From NCBI RefSeq assembly GCF_001427665.1, contig NZ_LMHC01000024.1, forward strand, positions 222,970 through 286,969: 64,000 nt of DNA, given 5' to 3'. Under the pieces are notes generated by a model. It did not search any database. It was not told the DNA's origin and saw only the letters and a list, made by a program, of their open reading frames with translations. Positions 7,805 to 17,406 of the stretch are shown here, one piece after another. A program made the position numbers and the translations under genes. The stretch is from Caulobacter sp. Root655 (lineage in GTDB: Bacteria > Pseudomonadota > Alphaproteobacteria > Caulobacterales > Caulobacteraceae). Each line of letters opens with the position of its first letter. Within the stretch, counting starts at the first letter, position 1.

Positions 7805-10495
7805 TCACCATCCCTCCGGCAACCGCTCCGGAGCCGCGTCGCCGACCAGGGCCAGCAACTCGATCAGGTTCAGCGACCATTGCGACGACTGATTGGTCGA
7901 GACGTTGGCGATCTCGTCGACGGAGTCGAGCACGGCCGAGCCGGTCACGCGGGTGACGGGCGGCGGGCGGCTGGGCTTGCCGCCTCCGCGGCGGTCGATG
8001 AGGAACTCGTCCCAGGCCCGGCGGGCCAGCACGGGATCGTTCAGCTTGTGCGCCGCCCAGGCGGTCAGCTTGGCGTGCCAGACCGGATAGCCGAACACCC
8101 GATCCGTCGCCTTGGGACCCAGCGTCGCCTGACGCTCGACCTGCGGCGCGTTGTAATAGACGCAGAACCGCGTCCAGGCCTTGGACCAAACCGGATCGTC
8201 GATCAGGCCGTCCAGCTCGAACACGAACTCGGCCCCACCCATGATGGTCACCAGGTGGTAGCTGGTGGCGAAGGCGCCGCCGATATCGACCATGGTCGCC
8301 GTGGCCGGGTCGTAGCCGAAGCCCGGGCCGGAGAACATGCCCAGCGGCGAGGCGGCGATGGCGTCCAGGCCCTTGATGATCTTGTCGCGCCATCGCGTGT
8401 CGCCGGTACGCTCCCAGGCCACCAGCCAGTTGCTGGCGAAGGCGAACCAGTCCGGACCGGTGCGGGCGTGGGTGGGATAGGCCGACTTCTCCAACCGCTT
8501 GCGCACCGGATCGACGGCGGCCAGGGCGTGGTCGGCATCGACCTCGGCGGCCATCAGGTCGCCGGTCCGCTCGTCGGCGGTCAGGTAGTAGTAGTGACGG
8601 CGCAGCAGAGCCTGGCTGATCCGGACCTCCTTGGCCCCGTCGCCCCAGTGGCTGACATTGTGTCGCGAACCCAGGCCCTTGAACGGCCCCAGGTGGTAGA
8701 CGTCGACCTCGCCGGTGTGGCGGGTCATGGCCTCGGCCAGGCGGAACAGGTCCGCGCGGCCCGAACGCAGATAAGCCGTCCAGAACCACAGGTCCGGCGC
8801 CAGTTCGCTATTGGCCCAGGCATAGCCGCCCACGTCGTAGCGCCAGACGTGGCGGTCCTGGTCGTAGGTGTGCATCACGTCGCCGTGGTCCCAGAACCCG
8901 TACCAGCGCCGCTGCTCGACCTCGTTAAGGTAGAAGCCCGCCAGGCGGTCGAGCTCGTCCTGCAGCCGCGCCTTGACCGGGGTCGAGCGGTCGACCGGGC
9001 TCCAGGCGCCGAACACGCCGCAGGCCTGGTAGTAGGTCGGCGCGCAGACCGGCAGAGGCGGCGCGGCGACATGGCTGGCCATCGCCGACAAGGCCGCACG
9101 GGACGGCGTCGCCGCCAGGGGCCACAAAAAGATCTCGTTGGTGCGGGCTATGCCCAGCGGCGTGCTGTGGCCAGGCTCGACGTCCTCGTACTGGATCTCC
9201 AGGCCGTGGGCTTTGTCGCTGTAGTGGCGCAGGTCCATGGCCTGCGCCTGGGGCGACCACAGCCACAGGGTGACCGTCGCCGCCTCTCCCGTCGCGCCGG
9301 TGATCTCCAGGCCGGTCGGATGCCGCTGCCAGAAGTCGCGCAAGCCGAAGGCGACACCGCCCGAGACGCCGCCGACATAGCCCAGGCCTGACGCCCGACC
9401 GCCCTGGTCGGCGCGCAGCCAGGAACTGTTCGCGCCCGTGCGCTTGTCGATCGTGAAGGCGTCGGACTCGCCCTGGAACAGACGAAAGCCGTCCCAGGCT
9501 GGCACGGTCGCCAGTTGCTCGCGGGTCTTGGCGTCCATGGCCGACAGGGCTGGGACGGGCCTGCCCTCCAGTTGATCGGCGAAGCGGTCGGCCAGGGCGA
9601 ACTTGGCCGGCGCCCAGCCTGGCAGGTTGCGCACCGCCTCGCCCCACATCCCCTCTCCCTGCCCTGAAAAGCGGACATGGCGGTTGTGGAGTTCGTCGGT
9701 CAGGGGCGCGTCGAAGCGCACGCCCAGGCCGGCGATGAAGTCGCCGGCGGCGTCGCCATCGAAGGTGAAGCTGTGGGTCAGTTTCAGGCCGCCCGCCGCG
9801 TCCACCGCGGCCCGGACGCAGAACGGCAGCCAGGCGCGGCCCGCCGCCGAGCGGTGACGACCGTCGATGCGCACCAGGGCCCGGACAGGCCCGCGCTGCT
9901 CGACGGTCACGGCCTCGACCATACTGTCGAAGGTCTCGGTGGTCACCGTGCCGGTCTCGCCAGGCGGTTTGTCCCGCGACAGGCAGACCAGCCGTCCGTC
10001 GCGCAGGGTCTCGCGACCCTTGACCAGAACCTGCCCGATCAGGGCGCGCCCCGAGCGCGGTAGCCGGCAGACGAGATCGCCGGCGGTGATCTCGACGGCG
10101 TCGGTGGTCTCGCGGACCGTGACCGGCCTCGGCGGGGCGGCCGGCTTGCCAGGCTCGATCCGGAAGCGCTTCTCCGAAGACGGTCCGGCGATCGCGTGGC
10201 CCGTCCACTTGACCGAACCGTCCGGCCAGTAGGCCAGCGGCCAGGTCTGAAGCGGGATCGCCGCGCCGGTCTCCGAAACGGCCCGCAACGCAACCGTCTT
10301 GCCCAGGGTTCCGCGCGGCCAGGGCGCGCCCCAGATCGCCGCGGCCGCAACCGCCAGAGGCGCATCGCCAAGCCAGGCCGCCTCGACCGGCGCGACCTGG
10401 GGCCTGGCTTGGCCAACCCCAGGCGCGGCGGAGGCGGAGAGCGCCAGGCTCGACGCCAGCACACCCCGTCGCGTCGCTCCCGAAGTCACGCCCAT
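7805..10495 (-). CDS. Exo-rhamnogalacturonan lyase (PL26, PcRGLX/YetA-like)
   Basis: 896 residues from the ATG at 10495. The open frame extends further upstream, but only this ATG precedes an export signal. The N-terminus TRRGVLASSLALSAS carries a twin-arginine pattern. The RIFT-barrel opening (WPRGTLG, LQTWPLAYWPDGSVKWTGHA) and the long middle and C-terminal parts match the PcRGLX/YetA-like architecture of PL26. Such enzymes remove disaccharide units from RG-I by beta-elimination, releasing unsaturated galacturonyl-rhamnose, the substrate of the GH105 encoded at 34271. It lies 68 bases downstream of the TonB receptor on the same strand, and a mobile palindrome fills the gap. Confidence 0.8.
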   Translation of the reverse strand: MGVTSGATRRGVLASSLALSASAAPGVGQARPQVAPVEAAWLGDAPLAVAAAAIWGAPWPRGTLGKTVALRAVSETGAAIPLQTWPLAYWPDGSVKWTGHAIAGPSSEKRFRIEPGKPAAPPRPVTVRETTDAVEITAGDLVCRLPRSGRALIGQVLVKGRETLRDGRLVCLSRDKPPGETGTVTTETFDSMVEAVTVEQRGPVRALVRIDGRHRSAAGRAWLPFCVRAAVDAAGGLKLTHSFTFDGDAAGDFIAGLGVRFDAPLTDELHNRHVRFSGQGEGMWGEAVRNLPGWAPAKFALADRFADQLEGRPVPALSAMDAKTREQLATVPAWDGFRLFQGESDAFTIDKRTGANSSWLRADQGGRASGLGYVGGVSGGVAFGLRDFWQRHPTGLEITGATGEAATVTLWLWSPQAQAMDLRHYSDKAHGLEIQYEDVEPGHSTPLGIARTNEIFLWPLAATPSRAALSAMASHVAAPPLPVCAPTYYQACGVFGAWSPVDRSTPVKARLQDELDRLAGFYLNEVEQRRWYGFWDHGDVMHTYDQDRHVWRYDVGGYAWANSELAPDLWFWTAYLRSGRADLFRLAEAMTRHTGEVDVYHLGPFKGLGSRHNVSHWGDGAKEVRISQALLRRHYYYLTADERTGDLMAAEVDADHALAAVDPVRKRLEKSAYPTHARTGPDWFAFASNWLVAWERTGDTRWRDKIIKGLDAIAASPLGMFSGPGFGYDPATATMVDIGGAFATSYHLVTIMGGAEFVFELDGLIDDPVWSKAWTRFCVYYNAPQVERQATLGPKATDRVFGYPVWHAKLTAWAAHKLNDPVLARRAWDEFLIDRRGGGKPSRPPPVTRVTGSAVLDSVDEIANVSTNQSSQWSLNLIELLALVGDAAPERLPEGW

Positions 10496-10517
10496 CCGCC
10501 CAGACTCTTCACCTTGA

Positions 10518-10563
10518 CGCGTTTTCTTCACGCGAACCGGTCTCCACTTCGCTCGAAAACGCT
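10518..10563 (-). repeat. Dispersed 46-bp palindromic repeat, copy A
   Basis: Read on the minus strand, this 46-bp element starts AGCGTTTTCGAGCGAAGTGG and ends GAAGAAAACGCG. It matches copy B at 29049-29094 at 41 of 46 positions. Its outer arms GCGTTTT/AAAACGC are GCATTTT/AAAATGC in copy B, which is a compensatory change keeping the stem. It directly follows the stop codon of the TonB receptor, so it may also end or stabilise that transcript. It belongs to a repeat type common between alphaproteobacterial genes. Confidence 0.8.
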
Positions 10564-13500
10564 TCAGAACTTCATCGTCGCGCCGACGAAGAACCGACGG
10601 CCGAAGTAGGCCAGTTCGGTCAGGCGGATGTCGCCGGCGGTCGAACGCTCGTCTTCCTTGGTCAGGTTCTTGCCTTCCACGAAGAACGACAGGCCAGGCG
10701 CCCAGCTGAAACCGGGCTTCACCGTGACCTTGCCGTCGAGATAGCCGGTCGAGTCGCGATAGACGGGCTGGAGCGAATTGTCGGCGGCCGACACCAGGTA
10801 CCTGGAGCGGTAGTTGTAGGCCAGGCGGGCGTTGAACGGGCCCTTGTCGTACCACAGGGTCAGGTTGGCGCTGTCCGAGGACAGGCCCGGGAACGGCAGC
10901 GGCGAGCCGTCCAGCTGCGAGAAGAGCCGGACGTTCTTGGCCTTCTGGTAGGTGTAGTTCACGTCGACGCCGAAGCCCGAGAGGAAGCCCGGCAGGAAGG
11001 TGAAGGCGGTCTTGGCGGTCACTTCGACCCCCGAGATCTTAGCGCCCTGGCCGTTGATGTAGGTGTTGTAGTTGTAGAGCTGGCCATCCCCATAGACGTC
11101 GCGCTTGCCGATCAGGGTGCGGGACGAGACGTAGAACGACTCGATGTCCTTCTTGAACAGGCCGACCGACACCTGGGTGTCCTGATTGGGATAGTATTCG
11201 AAGCTGAGGTCGTACTGGTTGGCCCGGTAGGGTTTCAGCTCCGGGTTTCCGGCGTTGCAGCTCGGCTCGTCGAACTCGCCGTTGGCGTCGGGCGAGGCGT
11301 CGGTGGTGCACGCCACCGTCGGCATCAGGAAGTCCATGCGCGGACGGGCCATCAGGTCGGCGAAGCCGGCGCGCACTGACAGCTTGTTGGGAATGAACCA
11401 CAGGCCGACGTTGAAGCTGGGAAGCCAGACCGTGTAGTCCTTGGTCATCTTGCCCAGGGAATTGCTCAGCACAAAGCTGGTCGCCCCGTAGGTGGCGCTG
11501 CGGCTCGAAACACCCTCGCCGGTCGTCTGGGTGTGGACCCGGCGCCAGCCGAAGTTGCCGTCGATCTCGTAGCTCCCCAGCGGGAAGTTGTAGTCGAACT
11601 TCAGGTAGATGGCATCGGTCTTTTCCGCGATGCGATACGGAAACTGGCTGTGGGGCTTGCCGTCGCTGCCGACGGTGTTCTCCAGGTTGTTCAGGTTGAA
11701 GTGCGAGGTGTCGAGGTTCTGCGACACCTTGTCGAAGTCCGGATAGTTCCAGTTGGACGGGATCGAGCCGCCGCCCCAGTAGAAGTCGCTGGGCAACGGG
11801 TTCATCGCCGAGCCGAACAGGGCGTTGGAGAAGCCGCGCGACCAGGTTTCCCCCGACGTCCAGTAGCCGGTGGTGCTGGGAACCCCGAGCGCCGGATCAG
11901 TCTGGTCCGCCAGCTGGGTCGCGGAGATCACCGCCGTCGAATTGATGGCGTTGGAATAGATCACGGTGTCGTCGAGGAGCGACGAGGGATTGGCCCCGCC
12001 GTCGAGGATGAAGCCGCCGTAGCCGTAGCCCTTGGTCGAGAAGTCGGTGGCGCGGCCGCCGAACTCGATCTTAGTGATGAACGGCAGGTGGGTCTCGTAG
12101 TCGAAGTCGAGCTTGTACTGCTCTTCCTTCGACCCGTTGTTCGACGGGCGGTACTGGATCTGCCATTGGCGGATCGCCGAGGCGTCGGTGGGGCTAAAGC
12201 CGCTGGCGAAGGCGAAGGACGGGTTGCCGGTCGCCGGATCGAGCGTCACCGACATGCCGGGTGTGTCGAAGCTGACGCTGACATTGTTGGTCTGCGACAC
12301 GGTGCTGGTGTCGGCCTTGGAGCCCTGGAACTCGACCTGCAGGCGGTCACCGCGATAGTTGGCGCCGAAGTTGTAGTAATTGCTGGTCGTGTCGTACCTG
12401 AAGTCGCGGGCGCTGATGCCGAAGCCGTTGTTGCCGCCGACCCCCGTGGTGTTCACGCAGTTGCCCAGCGTGTAGCCCATGACGTTGTGGTTGGCGTCGA
12501 CCTTGACCGCGCTGGCCGTGGTGTTCGTCGGTGAGCAGGTGGTGGCCGTGGCCGTGTTGCGCAGGCGGTTGGCCGTGGTGAAGTCGGTGCCGTAGTTGAT
12601 GTCGTTGAGGGTCTGGGTGCGGTCGTTGCGGTTGTAGCTGACCCAGGCGTCGATCTTGTCGGTGAAGCGGTACTGGGCCGTGAACTCGGCCGAGATCCGC
12701 TCGTCGTTGCGCGTCCAGACGCCGTAGCGGGCCGTACGCGGCGCGTAGTCGTTCCACTGCGACGTACAGGCGGAGCGCAGGTTGGTCGTCGAGATCTGGG
12801 TCGCGTCCGGCGTGGTCAGGGCGGCGCAGCCGGCCTGGGTGGTGACGTTGCGCGCCAGGTCGTTGATCTGGGAGTTGTAGGCGCTGCTGTAGTACGGGAC
12901 CGTCTTGTCGGCCGAAGCGTCGAAGTCGGCGAACCGGCCCCACGACGAGTTGCGGACATAGTCGCCGCGGGTGTCGACGTCGTCATAGGTGACGTTGGCC
13001 ATCAGGCCGAGGCGACCATCGAACAGGGTGGTGGCGGCGAAGATATTGCCGCGCGGCTTCCAGCTATCGGTGGTGTCGAGGTTCTGGGCCGAGGCGGTCA
13101 GCGACAACACCGGCTTCTTGAAGTCCAGCGGCTTGCGGGTCTTCACCGAGACCGTGCCGCCGACGCCGCCTTCGGTCATGTCGGCGGTGAAGCCCTTGAA
13201 CACGTCGATCGACTGGACCAGCTCCGAAGCCAGTTCACGGAAGTCGTTGGAACGGCCGCCGCCGCCGTAGACCTGCAGGTTGCCCGCGGTCGACAGCGTG
13301 CTCATGCCGTTGATTTCGACGCGGTTCAGATCGGGCTCCACGCCACGGATCGAGACCGCGTTGCCTTCGCCGAAGTCGCGGGCCAGCTGCACGCCGGTGA
13401 TCCGGCCCAGGGCCTCGCCGACGTTCTTGTCGGGGAACTGGCTGATGTCCTCGGCGACGATCGAGTCGGAGATCGTGCCGTTCCGCTTCTTGCGGTTCAT

Positions 13501-13689
13501 GGCCGACTGCAGACTGGCGCGGGTGCCGACGACGACCACTTCCTCGATCGTGTTGGCCTCGGCGCTCGAGCTCGCGGCCGGAGCCGCGCTCTGGGCGTAT
13601 GCGCCGGTGGCGCAGGCCAGGCCGGCGGCCAGGGCCAACAAGGATGTCGTGGCGACGGCCGCACGGCGGCCGCGAGTGGTTGCAAGCAT
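10564..13689 (-). CDS. TonB-dependent receptor 1 (TonB-Xanth-Caul type), RG-I fragment uptake
   Basis: 1041 residues from the ATG at 13689, which has a GGGAGG ribosome site about 7 bases before it; the open frame runs further upstream without such support. A signal peptide ends in GAYAQS. The TonB-box region is EEVVVVGTRASLQSAM, and the plug contains FPDKNVGEALGRITGVQ and VSIRGVEPDLNRVEING. The barrel ends with aromatic Phe (VGATMKF). It is probably the outer-membrane importer for large RG-I oligosaccharides made by PL11. It is divergent from the PL11 gene, with a shared regulatory gap. Specificity comes from context only. Confidence 0.9.
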   Translation of the reverse strand: MLATTRGRRAAVATTSLLALAAGLACATGAYAQSAAPAASSSAEANTIEEVVVVGTRASLQSAMNRKKRNGTISDSIVAEDISQFPDKNVGEALGRITGVQLARDFGEGNAVSIRGVEPDLNRVEINGMSTLSTAGNLQVYGGGGRSNDFRELASELVQSIDVFKGFTADMTEGGVGGTVSVKTRKPLDFKKPVLSLTASAQNLDTTDSWKPRGNIFAATTLFDGRLGLMANVTYDDVDTRGDYVRNSSWGRFADFDASADKTVPYYSSAYNSQINDLARNVTTQAGCAALTTPDATQISTTNLRSACTSQWNDYAPRTARYGVWTRNDERISAEFTAQYRFTDKIDAWVSYNRNDRTQTLNDINYGTDFTTANRLRNTATATTCSPTNTTASAVKVDANHNVMGYTLGNCVNTTGVGGNNGFGISARDFRYDTTSNYYNFGANYRGDRLQVEFQGSKADTSTVSQTNNVSVSFDTPGMSVTLDPATGNPSFAFASGFSPTDASAIRQWQIQYRPSNNGSKEEQYKLDFDYETHLPFITKIEFGGRATDFSTKGYGYGGFILDGGANPSSLLDDTVIYSNAINSTAVISATQLADQTDPALGVPSTTGYWTSGETWSRGFSNALFGSAMNPLPSDFYWGGGSIPSNWNYPDFDKVSQNLDTSHFNLNNLENTVGSDGKPHSQFPYRIAEKTDAIYLKFDYNFPLGSYEIDGNFGWRRVHTQTTGEGVSSRSATYGATSFVLSNSLGKMTKDYTVWLPSFNVGLWFIPNKLSVRAGFADLMARPRMDFLMPTVACTTDASPDANGEFDEPSCNAGNPELKPYRANQYDLSFEYYPNQDTQVSVGLFKKDIESFYVSSRTLIGKRDVYGDGQLYNYNTYINGQGAKISGVEVTAKTAFTFLPGFLSGFGVDVNYTYQKAKNVRLFSQLDGSPLPFPGLSSDSANLTLWYDKGPFNARLAYNYRSRYLVSAADNSLQPVYRDSTGYLDGKVTVKPGFSWAPGLSFFVEGKNLTKEDERSTAGDIRLTELAYFGRRFFVGATMKF

Positions 13690-13985
13690 TGGGTTCCCTC
13701 CCTCTAACCATGACCTAGGCGTCCTCGGTGAAAAGGACCCTGGGCGCTTCGACCACGACCGAGGCAGCCCTCCGGCGGGCTGCTCACGGCGCACGTCGGC
13801 GCATTTTTCATACAATATGAATAGTTCCATATATTGAGATGTCAACGCATTTTGTGGGAAGACACAATCCAGTTTCCGTGATGTAAGGAGCAGGATCGCT
13901 GACAACGCTGCGGCGGCGCGGCTTTGAAGGCCGCCAAGAACGGCCGTCGCGAGCCGCAAAACGGGGAAACCAAAGGGTTCGACGC
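13690..13985. promoter_or_regulatory. Divergent promoter region with IclR-type operator pair
   Basis: This 296-base gap separates the TonB receptor (-) from the PL11 gene (+). It contains two AT-rich inverted repeats: TTCATACAATATGAA (13807-13821) and TTCCATATATTGAGA (13825-13839), 18 bp apart centre to centre. The second shares the 13-mer GTTCCATATATTG exactly with the operator at 21400-21412. The first fits the TYYCA-N5-TGRRA form only loosely. The position suits joint control of both genes. Confidence 0.5.
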
Positions 13986-15956
13986 ATGAGCAAGCGTGGG
14001 GAAAACCGGCGCGCGCGGGTCGCGATGGCGATCCTTCTGGGCGTGACGGCGCTATCGTCCGTGAGCGGATCGGCCCTGGCCGCGCCGCGCCGGATGGAAG
14101 CGCTGGACCGCGGCCTCGTCGCCGTGCCGGCGATCGACGGCGGGGTGCTGGTCAGTTGGCGGCTGCTGGGCGACGATCCCGCCAAGATCGCCTTCAATCT
14201 CTATCGCGACGGAGCGAAACTGAACGCCGCGCCCCTGACCGGACCCACCGACTTCGTCGACGAAGCCGGCGGCCCGGCGGCGACCTATATCGTCCGCGCC
14301 GTCGTCAGCGGCCAGGAAGCCGCCGCCAGCAAGCCGGCCGAGGTCTGGGCGAACGGCTATCTGAGCATACCGATCCAGCCGCCGCCCGATGGCGTGACGC
14401 CGGACGGCGAGGCCTATTCATACACCGCCAACGACGCCAGCGTGGGCGACCTGGACGGCGACGGCCGCTATGAGATCGTCCTCAAGTGGGACCCGACCAA
14501 TTCCAAGGACAACGCGTTCGGCGGCTATACCGGCTCGGCCTATATCGACGCCTATACGCTGGAAGGCCGGCGGCTGTGGCGCATTGACCTGGGCCGCAAC
14601 ATCCGGGCCGGCGCCCACTATGCCCAGTTCCAGGTCTATGACCTGGACGGCGACGGCAGGGCCGAGGTGGCCATGCGCACCAGCGACGGCACGGTGGATG
14701 GGACCGGCCAGATGCTGGGCGACCCCAACGCCGACTGGCGCGGCAAGGACGGCGAGGTTCCGCAGGCCGACCGCACCGGCGCGGTGACCAAGGCCGACGG
14801 GACCAAGGTGGCGTCCCTGACCGGCCGCATCCTCAAGGGCCCCGAATACCTGACGGTGTTCGACGGCCTGACCGGCAAGGCCTTGGCCAGCGCGCCCTAC
14901 AGTCCGCCCCGCGACCCGCGCACCGACGCCCCGACCACCGAACAGATGACGCAGGTGTGGGGCGACGGCTACGCCAACCGCTCCGACCGCTTCCTGGCCG
15001 CGACGGCCTATCTGGATGGCCAGCGGCCCAGCCTGATCTTCGCCCGCGGCTATTATGGCCGGACCACCCTGGCGGCCTGGGACTGGCGGGACGGCAAGTT
15101 GACCCGGCGCTGGCTGTTCGACAGCGCCGCGCCCGGCAACGAGAAATTCGGCGGCCAGGGCAACCACCAGCTCAGCGTCGCCGATGTCGACGGCGACGGC
15201 CGCGACGAGATTATCTACGGCTCCATGGCGGTGGACGACGACGGCAAGGGCCTGTGGAGCGCGGAGCTGTTCCACGGCGACGCCATGCACGTGGGCGACC
15301 TGGACCCCACCCGTCCGGGCCTGGAGAAGTTCGGCGTCCACGAGAGCCCGGGCAGGAACGGCGGGATCGGCGCGGCCATGCTCGACGCCCGCACCGGCAA
15401 GGTGCTGTGGACCACCCCCACCGAGAGGGACACCGGCCGGGGCCTGTCGGCCGATATGGATCCGCGCTTTCCGGGCGAGGAAGCCTGGGGCAGCAACAGC
15501 GAGCTGCTCTACACCGCGCAAGGCAAACCGATCGACGGGATGAAACACCCGCGCCAGACCAACTTCGCGATCTGGTGGGACGGCGACGACCTGCGCGAAC
15601 TGCTCGATCGCAACCAGATCAGCAAATGGGACTGGAAGACCGGCGAGGCCAAGCCCCTGCTGACCGCCCAGGGCGTGGCCTCGAACAACGGCACCAAGGC
15701 CACCCCCGCCCTGTCGGCCGATATCCTGGGCGACTGGCGTGAGGAGGTGATCTGGAGGGCCGAGGACAATCACACGTTGCGGATCTACGCCACGCCCTAT
15801 CCCACCCAGCGGCGGCTGGTGACACTGATGCACGACCCGCAGTATCGACTGTCGATCGCCTGGCAGAACACCGCCTACAACCAGCCGCCACACACCAGCT
15901 TCTATCTGGGCGAAGGCATGAAAACGCCTGCCCATCCCGACATCCGGACCAAGTGA
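13986..15956 (+). CDS. Rhamnogalacturonan endolyase (PL11)
   Basis: 656 residues with a signal peptide ending near ALAA (residue 33). After an Ig-like N-terminal domain comes an eight-bladed propeller with three clear calcium loops: VGDLDGDGRYE, VYDLDGDGRAE and VADVDGDGRDE. The stretches GGYTGSAYIDAYTLEG and GNIRAGAHYAQFQVYDLDG-type sequence are hallmarks of PL11 (YesW/YesX). It cleaves the Rha-GalA bond inside RG-I by beta-elimination, producing unsaturated oligosaccharides. It is divergent from TonB receptor 1 and precedes the PL22 gene by a few bases, so endo-lysis and trimming of oligomers are co-expressed. Confidence 0.93.
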   Translation: MSKRGENRRARVAMAILLGVTALSSVSGSALAAPRRMEALDRGLVAVPAIDGGVLVSWRLLGDDPAKIAFNLYRDGAKLNAAPLTGPTDFVDEAGGPAATYIVRAVVSGQEAAASKPAEVWANGYLSIPIQPPPDGVTPDGEAYSYTANDASVGDLDGDGRYEIVLKWDPTNSKDNAFGGYTGSAYIDAYTLEGRRLWRIDLGRNIRAGAHYAQFQVYDLDGDGRAEVAMRTSDGTVDGTGQMLGDPNADWRGKDGEVPQADRTGAVTKADGTKVASLTGRILKGPEYLTVFDGLTGKALASAPYSPPRDPRTDAPTTEQMTQVWGDGYANRSDRFLAATAYLDGQRPSLIFARGYYGRTTLAAWDWRDGKLTRRWLFDSAAPGNEKFGGQGNHQLSVADVDGDGRDEIIYGSMAVDDDGKGLWSAELFHGDAMHVGDLDPTRPGLEKFGVHESPGRNGGIGAAMLDARTGKVLWTTPTERDTGRGLSADMDPRFPGEEAWGSNSELLYTAQGKPIDGMKHPRQTNFAIWWDGDDLRELLDRNQISKWDWKTGEAKPLLTAQGVASNNGTKATPALSADILGDWREEVIWRAEDNHTLRIYATPYPTQRRLVTLMHDPQYRLSIAWQNTAYNQPPHTSFYLGEGMKTPAHPDIRTK

Positions 15957-15964
15957 GCCCGACG

Positions 15965-17290
15965 ATGAAAGCCCCTCTCCTTTCCGCCCTGGCGCTGATC
16001 CTGGCGATCCTGGCGCCCTCGGCGCGCGCCCAGGACATGATGACGACCGCCAAGCCGGGCCAGCCCGAGCCGCCACGCGAATGGATCGACAAGGACACCG
16101 GCCACCGCGTAATCCGCCTGTCGGACAAGCCCGGCAGCGGCAGCCTCTATTTCAACTTCAACGGCTACACGCCCGACGGGTCGATGCTGATGATCAGCAC
16201 GCCCGACGGCATCTCGGCCGTCGATCTGAAGACCCACGCCCTGAAGCCGGTCGTCGACGGCAAGGTGCGGCTGCTGTTCGTCGGCCGCAAGACCGGCCAA
16301 GTCTACTACCAGCGCACCGCCGAGGACGGCACGGGCGCGGTCGAGGCGGCCGATCCCAAAACCCGCAAAGTCCGCGTGGTCGCCAAGCTGGAACGCGGCG
16401 TCGGCATCCAGACCATCAACGCCGACGAGACCCTGCTGGCCGGCGTGGCCAACCGCATCGACGTTCCGGTTCCGCCCAACCTGGCCGACGCCCTGCCCAA
16501 AAGGCCCGACGACGTGAAGGGCGCCGACGGCCGCGAGCTTTCCTATGCCGAGGGCCGCGAGGTGCAACTGAACGCGCGCCTGGACAGCCGCATCCCGATG
16601 GAGATCTTCACGATCAACACCGTGACCGGCGAGCGCAAGGTCGTCCACCAGGCCACGGACTGGCTCAACCACCTGCAGTTCTCGCCCACCGATCCGCACC
16701 TGCTGATGTTCTGCCATGAGGGTCCCTGGCACAAGGTCGACCGCCTGTGGCTGGTGCGCACCGATCGCGCCGACCCGCCGGTCAAGATCCACACCCGGGC
16801 GATGAACATGGAGATCGCCGGCCACGAATGGTTCAGCGCCGACGGCAAGACCGTCTGGTACGACCTGCAGACCCCGCGCGGCGAGGACTTCTGGGTGGCC
16901 GGCTATGAGATCGCGACGGGCAAGCGCACCTGGCTGCACCTGGACCGTAACGCCTGGTCGGTGCACTTCAACAGCTCGCCGGACGGCAAGCTGTTCGCCG
17001 GTGACGGCGGCGACAGCGAGATGGTCGCCCATGCGCCGGACGGCAAGTGGCTGTACCTGATGCACCCGCGCGCCATCCCCGACGTCGCCGGCATCCACGC
17101 GCCGGGCTCCGAGGCCCTGATCCAGCCGGGCGTCCTCGACACCGAGCGCCTGGTCAACATGAAGGCTCACGACTACCGCCTGGAGCCCAACGTCAATTTC
17201 ACGCCGGACGCCAAGTGGATCGTGTTCCGCTCCAACATGCACGGGGCCAACCACGTCTATGCGGTCGAGGTGGCCAAGGCGGCTCCGTAG
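15965..17290 (+). CDS. ogl: Oligogalacturonate lyase (PL22), exported form
   Basis: 441 residues from ATG 15965. An in-frame GTG at 15953 overlapping the PL11 stop is the alternative; neither has a good ribosome site. The signal peptide is PLLSALALILAILAPSARA. The propeller contains SGSLYFNFNGYTPDG, LNHLQFSPTDPHLLMFCHEG, IAGHEWFSADG and LEPNVNFTPD, matching the OGL family (PL22), where His and Gln residues bind the metal. The enzyme turns short, often unsaturated, oligogalacturonates into unsaturated monomers. The classic enterobacterial enzyme is cytoplasmic, so export here is notable. It ends 116 bases before the convergent CE6 gene. Confidence 0.88.
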   Translation: MKAPLLSALALILAILAPSARAQDMMTTAKPGQPEPPREWIDKDTGHRVIRLSDKPGSGSLYFNFNGYTPDGSMLMISTPDGISAVDLKTHALKPVVDGKVRLLFVGRKTGQVYYQRTAEDGTGAVEAADPKTRKVRVVAKLERGVGIQTINADETLLAGVANRIDVPVPPNLADALPKRPDDVKGADGRELSYAEGREVQLNARLDSRIPMEIFTINTVTGERKVVHQATDWLNHLQFSPTDPHLLMFCHEGPWHKVDRLWLVRTDRADPPVKIHTRAMNMEIAGHEWFSADGKTVWYDLQTPRGEDFWVAGYEIATGKRTWLHLDRNAWSVHFNSSPDGKLFAGDGGDSEMVAHAPDGKWLYLMHPRAIPDVAGIHAPGSEALIQPGVLDTERLVNMKAHDYRLEPNVNFTPDAKWIVFRSNMHGANHVYAVEVAKAAP

Positions 17291-17329
17291 GCAGGTTCCG
17301 CCAGCACGCGAAGGCTCCGCCCCCTCGCC

Positions 17330-17371
17330 GCTGACAGACCGCGAAGCGGTCAGGTGGGGGCAAGTGTCAGC
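17330..17371. terminator. Nested hairpin between convergent genes
   Basis: An outer stem GCTGACA (17330-17336)/TGTCAGC (17365-17371) encloses a perfect inner hairpin GACCGC-GAA-GCGGTC (17337-17351). It lies between the ends of PL22 (+) and the CE6-like gene (-) and probably terminates both. No T-run is seen, and it could also be a dispersed palindrome. Confidence 0.45.
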
Positions 17372-17406
17372 CGCTCAAACCCACGTGGGCCAAAGCGGAG
17401 CCTCTC

